37,655 bases of DNA from Pseudomonadota bacterium (GTDB lineage: Bacteria; Pseudomonadota; Gammaproteobacteria; Burkholderiales; Rhodocyclaceae): NCBI GenBank assembly GCA_026399515.1, contig JAPLQT010000083.1:1-37655 (forward strand), given 5' to 3'. A model generated the notes under the pieces. It was not told the origin of the DNA and did not search any database. It saw nothing but the letters and a program-made list of their open reading frames with translations. Position numbers and translations under genes: made by a program. Shown piece by piece: positions 35,450 to 37,655 of this stretch (position 1 is the first letter of the stretch; each line of letters opens with the position of its first letter).

Positions 35450-36382
35450 TCAGCCATCCCCATTGATCTGCTTGACCAACTCCTGCAACACCTGCGTCGC
35501 GCGCTCGTTGCTCACCTGGCAGGTTCCGGCATTGGCGTGGCCGCCGCCGCCGTACTTGAGCATCAGGTCGCCGATATTGGTTTTCGAGCTGCGGTTGACG
35601 ATGGACTTGCCGGTGGCGAAGACGGTGTTCTGGTTCTTCACCCCCCACAGCACATGGATCGAGATATTGGTGTCGGGGTACAGGGCATACAGCATGAAAC
35701 GGTTGCCCGCGTATATTGTCGCCTCGTTACGCAGATCGAGCACCACCAGGTTGCCGTGGATGGTAGCGCAGCGCTGGATCTGTTCCTTGAACTTGCCCTC
35801 ATGCTCGAAGTACATGTCCGAACGTTCCTTGACGTCCGGCAACTGCATGATCTGCTCGATATTGTGATTCCGGCAATACTCGATCAGGTCCATCATCAGG
35901 TTGTAATTGGAGATCCTGAAATCGCGGAAGCGTCCCAGTCCGGTGCGCGCATCCATCAGGTAATTGAGCAGCACCCAGCCCGTCGGATGGAGGATTTCCT
36001 CGCGCGAGAACTGGGCTGAATCGGCCTTGTCGACCGCTACCATCATGGCGTCCCACTCGGCGGGGAAAGCCTTCTTGCCGCCGTAATAGTCGTACACCAC
36101 CCGCGCCGCCGATGGTGCGGCCGGGTCGATCACATGGTTGGGACGGTCGCCGGTGTTGCGGACGGTCTCGGACTGGTGGTGATCGAACACCATGAACGCT
36201 CCGGGAACATACGGCAGGTTGGTGGTGATGTCGTTCGGCCCGATCGCGATCTTGCCGTCCTGCATGTCCTTGGGATGGACGAAATTGATTTCATCGAGCA
36301 TGTCGAGGTGCTTCAGTAAAACCGCGCAGACCAGGCCGTCGAAGTCGCTGCGCGTCACCAAGCGGAATTTCTTGTTGCTCAT
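35450..36382 (-). CDS. DHH/DHHA1-family phosphoesterase
   Basis: 310 residues from the ATG at 36382 (GGGGAG upstream); the longer open frame runs through intergenic repeats. TRSDFDGLVCAVL (Asp13, Asp15) and VFDHHQSE (Asp67-His68-His69) are DHH metal ligands, and GGGGHANAGTCQV (from 278) is the DHHA1 substrate-binding loop. Relatives include NrnA/RecJ-like oligoribonucleases and exopolyphosphatase-like enzymes; DIEYC and LWGVKNQNTVFATGKSIVN do not settle which. Cytosolic, no signal peptide. Convergent with ftsX, upstream region contains tandem heptamers. Confidence 0.88.
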   Translation of the reverse strand: MSNKKFRLVTRSDFDGLVCAVLLKHLDMLDEINFVHPKDMQDGKIAIGPNDITTNLPYVPGAFMVFDHHQSETVRNTGDRPNHVIDPAAPSAARVVYDYYGGKKAFPAEWDAMMVAVDKADSAQFSREEILHPTGWVLLNYLMDARTGLGRFRDFRISNYNLMMDLIEYCRNHNIEQIMQLPDVKERSDMYFEHEGKFKEQIQRCATIHGNLVVLDLRNEATIYAGNRFMLYALYPDTNISIHVLWGVKNQNTVFATGKSIVNRSSKTNIGDLMLKYGGGGHANAGTCQVSNERATQVLQELVKQINGDG

Positions 36383-36417
36383 CGTGCTCTCCCCAGGATC
36401 ATAGTTAGGATTGAATG

Positions 36418-36438
36418 AAATACCAAATACCAAATACC
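36418..36438. repeat. Three tandem AAATACC heptamers upstream of the DHH gene
   Basis: Perfect units at 36418-36424, 36425-36431 and 36432-36438 (GGTATTT on the minus strand), followed by a degenerate GAATGCC copy at 36439-36445. They lie 36-63 bases before the DHH start codon, within its likely promoter. Confidence 0.85.
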
Positions 36439-36581
36439 GAATGCCACTAAGTGAATTGTAGCAAAACGGCTGAGGGCAAGGACATTCAAATTTTGAGCAG
36501 GCGCCCCGGCTTCCGCGTTGTGACGGATGCGGCTTTCCCGTAACATCCGCCACTTGTCGGGTTTCCAGTTCGCATGAGTCC

Positions 36582-37475
36582 ATGATCCAACGCATCCGCC
36601 CTGGCGCCGCCGCTTTCGCCTTGATGGTCATGCTGTGCGCCGTGTGGGGCTTGCAGCAGATCGCCGTAAAAATCGCCATTGCCGGCGTCAGCCCCATCCT
36701 TCAGGGTGGCTTGCGCTCGGTCTTCGCGGCAGTGCTGCTGCTAGTCTGGATATTCTGGCGCGGACTATCCTTGCGGGAGCGCGACGGGTCCTTGCGACCG
36801 GGGCTGATGGCGGGAACCTTGTTCGCCCTGGAGTTCATCTTCATCTACGTCGGCCTGAATTACACCAACGCGTCGCGCATGGTGGTATTTCTCTATACCG
36901 CGCCATGCTTCACCGTGCTCGGCCTGCATCTGTGGGTGGCGGGAGAACGCCTGGCCTGGCCCCGCCTGCTGGGTGTGGGTTTGGCGTTCGCGGGTATTGC
37001 CCTGGCTTTCGCCGATGGATGGGGTCATGGAGGCCACTGGATCGGCGACCTGTGCGGCGTGCTTGCGGCACTCTTCTGGGCGGCGACCACGGTACTGATA
37101 CGCGCCACTTCGCTGGCCCGCATCAGCGCCGCCAAGGTGCTGTTGTACCAGTTGGTCACGTCGGCGGCATTGATGCTGCCCCTCTCCGCCCTGGTCGGTG
37201 AACCCGGCGTAACCGCGCTGACTCCGGCGGTAACCATGGCGATGGCCTACCAGGTGGTGATCGTCGCCTTTGCCAGCTTCCTGATCTGGTTCTGGCTGCT
37301 GACCCGTTACCTGGCTAGCCGCTTGACGGTGTTTACTTTTCTGACGCCGCTGTTCGGTGTGGGCTTCGGCGTGTTGTTGTTGAACGAGAGGTTGTCACTG
37401 ACTTTCGGCCTCGCCGCGCTGCTGGTGGTATGCGGGATCATTCTGGTGAATGCGCCGATGCGAAAGGATCTTTGA
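36582..37475 (+). CDS. EamA-family (DMT) transporter
   Basis: 297 residues with about ten hydrophobic segments in two EamA repeats. Repeat 1: ALMVMLCAVWGLQQIAVKIA, GGLRSVFAAVLLLVWIFW, NASRMVVFLYTAPCFTVLGLHLWV. Repeat 2: LCGVLAALFWAATTVLIRA to FTFLTPLFGVGFGVLLLNERLS, the typical final helix pair with GERL/NERL loops. Inner-membrane drug/metabolite exporter of unknown substrate. Monocistronic as far as seen, divergent from the DHH gene across 199 bases. The repeat array follows its stop. Confidence 0.92.
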   Translation: MIQRIRPGAAAFALMVMLCAVWGLQQIAVKIAIAGVSPILQGGLRSVFAAVLLLVWIFWRGLSLRERDGSLRPGLMAGTLFALEFIFIYVGLNYTNASRMVVFLYTAPCFTVLGLHLWVAGERLAWPRLLGVGLAFAGIALAFADGWGHGGHWIGDLCGVLAALFWAATTVLIRATSLARISAAKVLLYQLVTSAALMLPLSALVGEPGVTALTPAVTMAMAYQVVIVAFASFLIWFWLLTRYLASRLTVFTFLTPLFGVGFGVLLLNERLSLTFGLAALLVVCGIILVNAPMRKDL

Positions 37476-37517
37476 GTCCTCGACTCTCCAAAGCCGTCGC
37501 TTGGCTAGTGCAGCAAT

Positions 37518-37655
37518 GTGCCCTTATGTGGAACTCCACATAAGGGCACTTATGCTGACCTCTCGATTATGTGGAATTATCTGAGTGCCCTGTTGCTAAA
37601 GCGTTTCTGCCATGGGTTTTTCAGCTATTGATGTGACGGCAAGGTCGACATAATT
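37518..37655. repeat. Palindrome and TTATGTSGA motif array at the right edge
   Basis: 37518-37549 is a perfect inverted repeat with 15-base arms around AC. The arm contains TTATGTGGA (37524-37532) and its inverse (37535-37543). A third direct copy lies at 37567-37575 and an inverted variant TCGACATAA at 37645-37653. No gene is visible in 37476-37655. Several oriented copies of a nine-base site in 130 bases look like recombinase or transposase binding sites at the end of an element that continues past the window. Confidence 0.65.

Overview
The window looks like a high-GC betaproteobacterial chromosome, most likely Rhodocyclales or a close relative. This is inferred from gene order and protein style, not from a marker gene: an inactive/active M16 peptidase pair with rsmD and coaD beside ftsY-ftsE-ftsX; a TPR protein-lolB-ispE run; dapF-DUF484-xerC; and an acyl-CoA synthetase inside a branched-chain amino acid type (liv) ABC transporter cluster. 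Nearly all of it is coding. No rRNA, tRNA, CRISPR array or prophage was seen.

Layout. (1) 1-1250: 3-hydroxyacyl-CoA dehydrogenase part of a FadB/FadJ-type protein, broken or cut at the left edge. (2) 1295-5038: large secreted M6-type zinc metalloprotease with Ig-like and carboxypeptidase-regulatory-like repeats, a threonine linker of about 115 residues and a C-terminal module I do not recognise. (3) 5039-5978: sparse region with a small two-helix membrane protein and a doubtful ORF. (4) 5979-10956, all minus strand: a cytochrome set (SHP-type DUF1924 cytochrome c, diheme cytochrome c, cytochrome b561), an SGNH-like secreted protein, a GNAT enzyme, threonine dehydratase and a BamE-like lipoprotein. 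(5) 11131-19666, plus strand: livH-livM-livG-livF, a PLC/acid-phosphatase-family protein, a long-chain acyl-CoA synthetase and the periplasmic binding protein, closed by a clear terminator. (6) 19762-23534, plus: dapF, DUF484, xerC and a secreted TPR-like protein. (7) 23555-27847, minus: TPR protein, lolB, ispE and two GNAT enzymes. (8) mutM (plus) meets a YfhL-type ferredoxin with no gap; ferredoxin, coaD, rsmD and the two M16 peptidases run on the minus strand. (9) ftsY-ftsE-ftsX (plus). (10) A DHH phosphoesterase (minus), an EamA transporter (plus), and at the right edge a palindromic repeat array that may be the end of a mobile element.

How the genes work together. The SHP/DHC/b561 trio is a known but poorly understood membrane-to-periplasm electron path ending in an oxygen-binding cytochrome. 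The liv genes with an acyl-CoA synthetase suggest uptake and CoA activation of an organic acid rather than an amino acid. FtsY, FtsE and FtsX serve membrane protein targeting and division. LolB, IspE, CoaD, DapF, XerC, RsmD and MutM are housekeeping.

Most worth a second look: the inverted-repeat element lodged between livM and livG, the right-edge palindrome array, the apparent one-base lesion at the left edge, the unrecognised C-terminal module of the M6 protease, and the phosphatase-family gene embedded in the transport cluster. I see no wholly new system that the sequence alone would establish.
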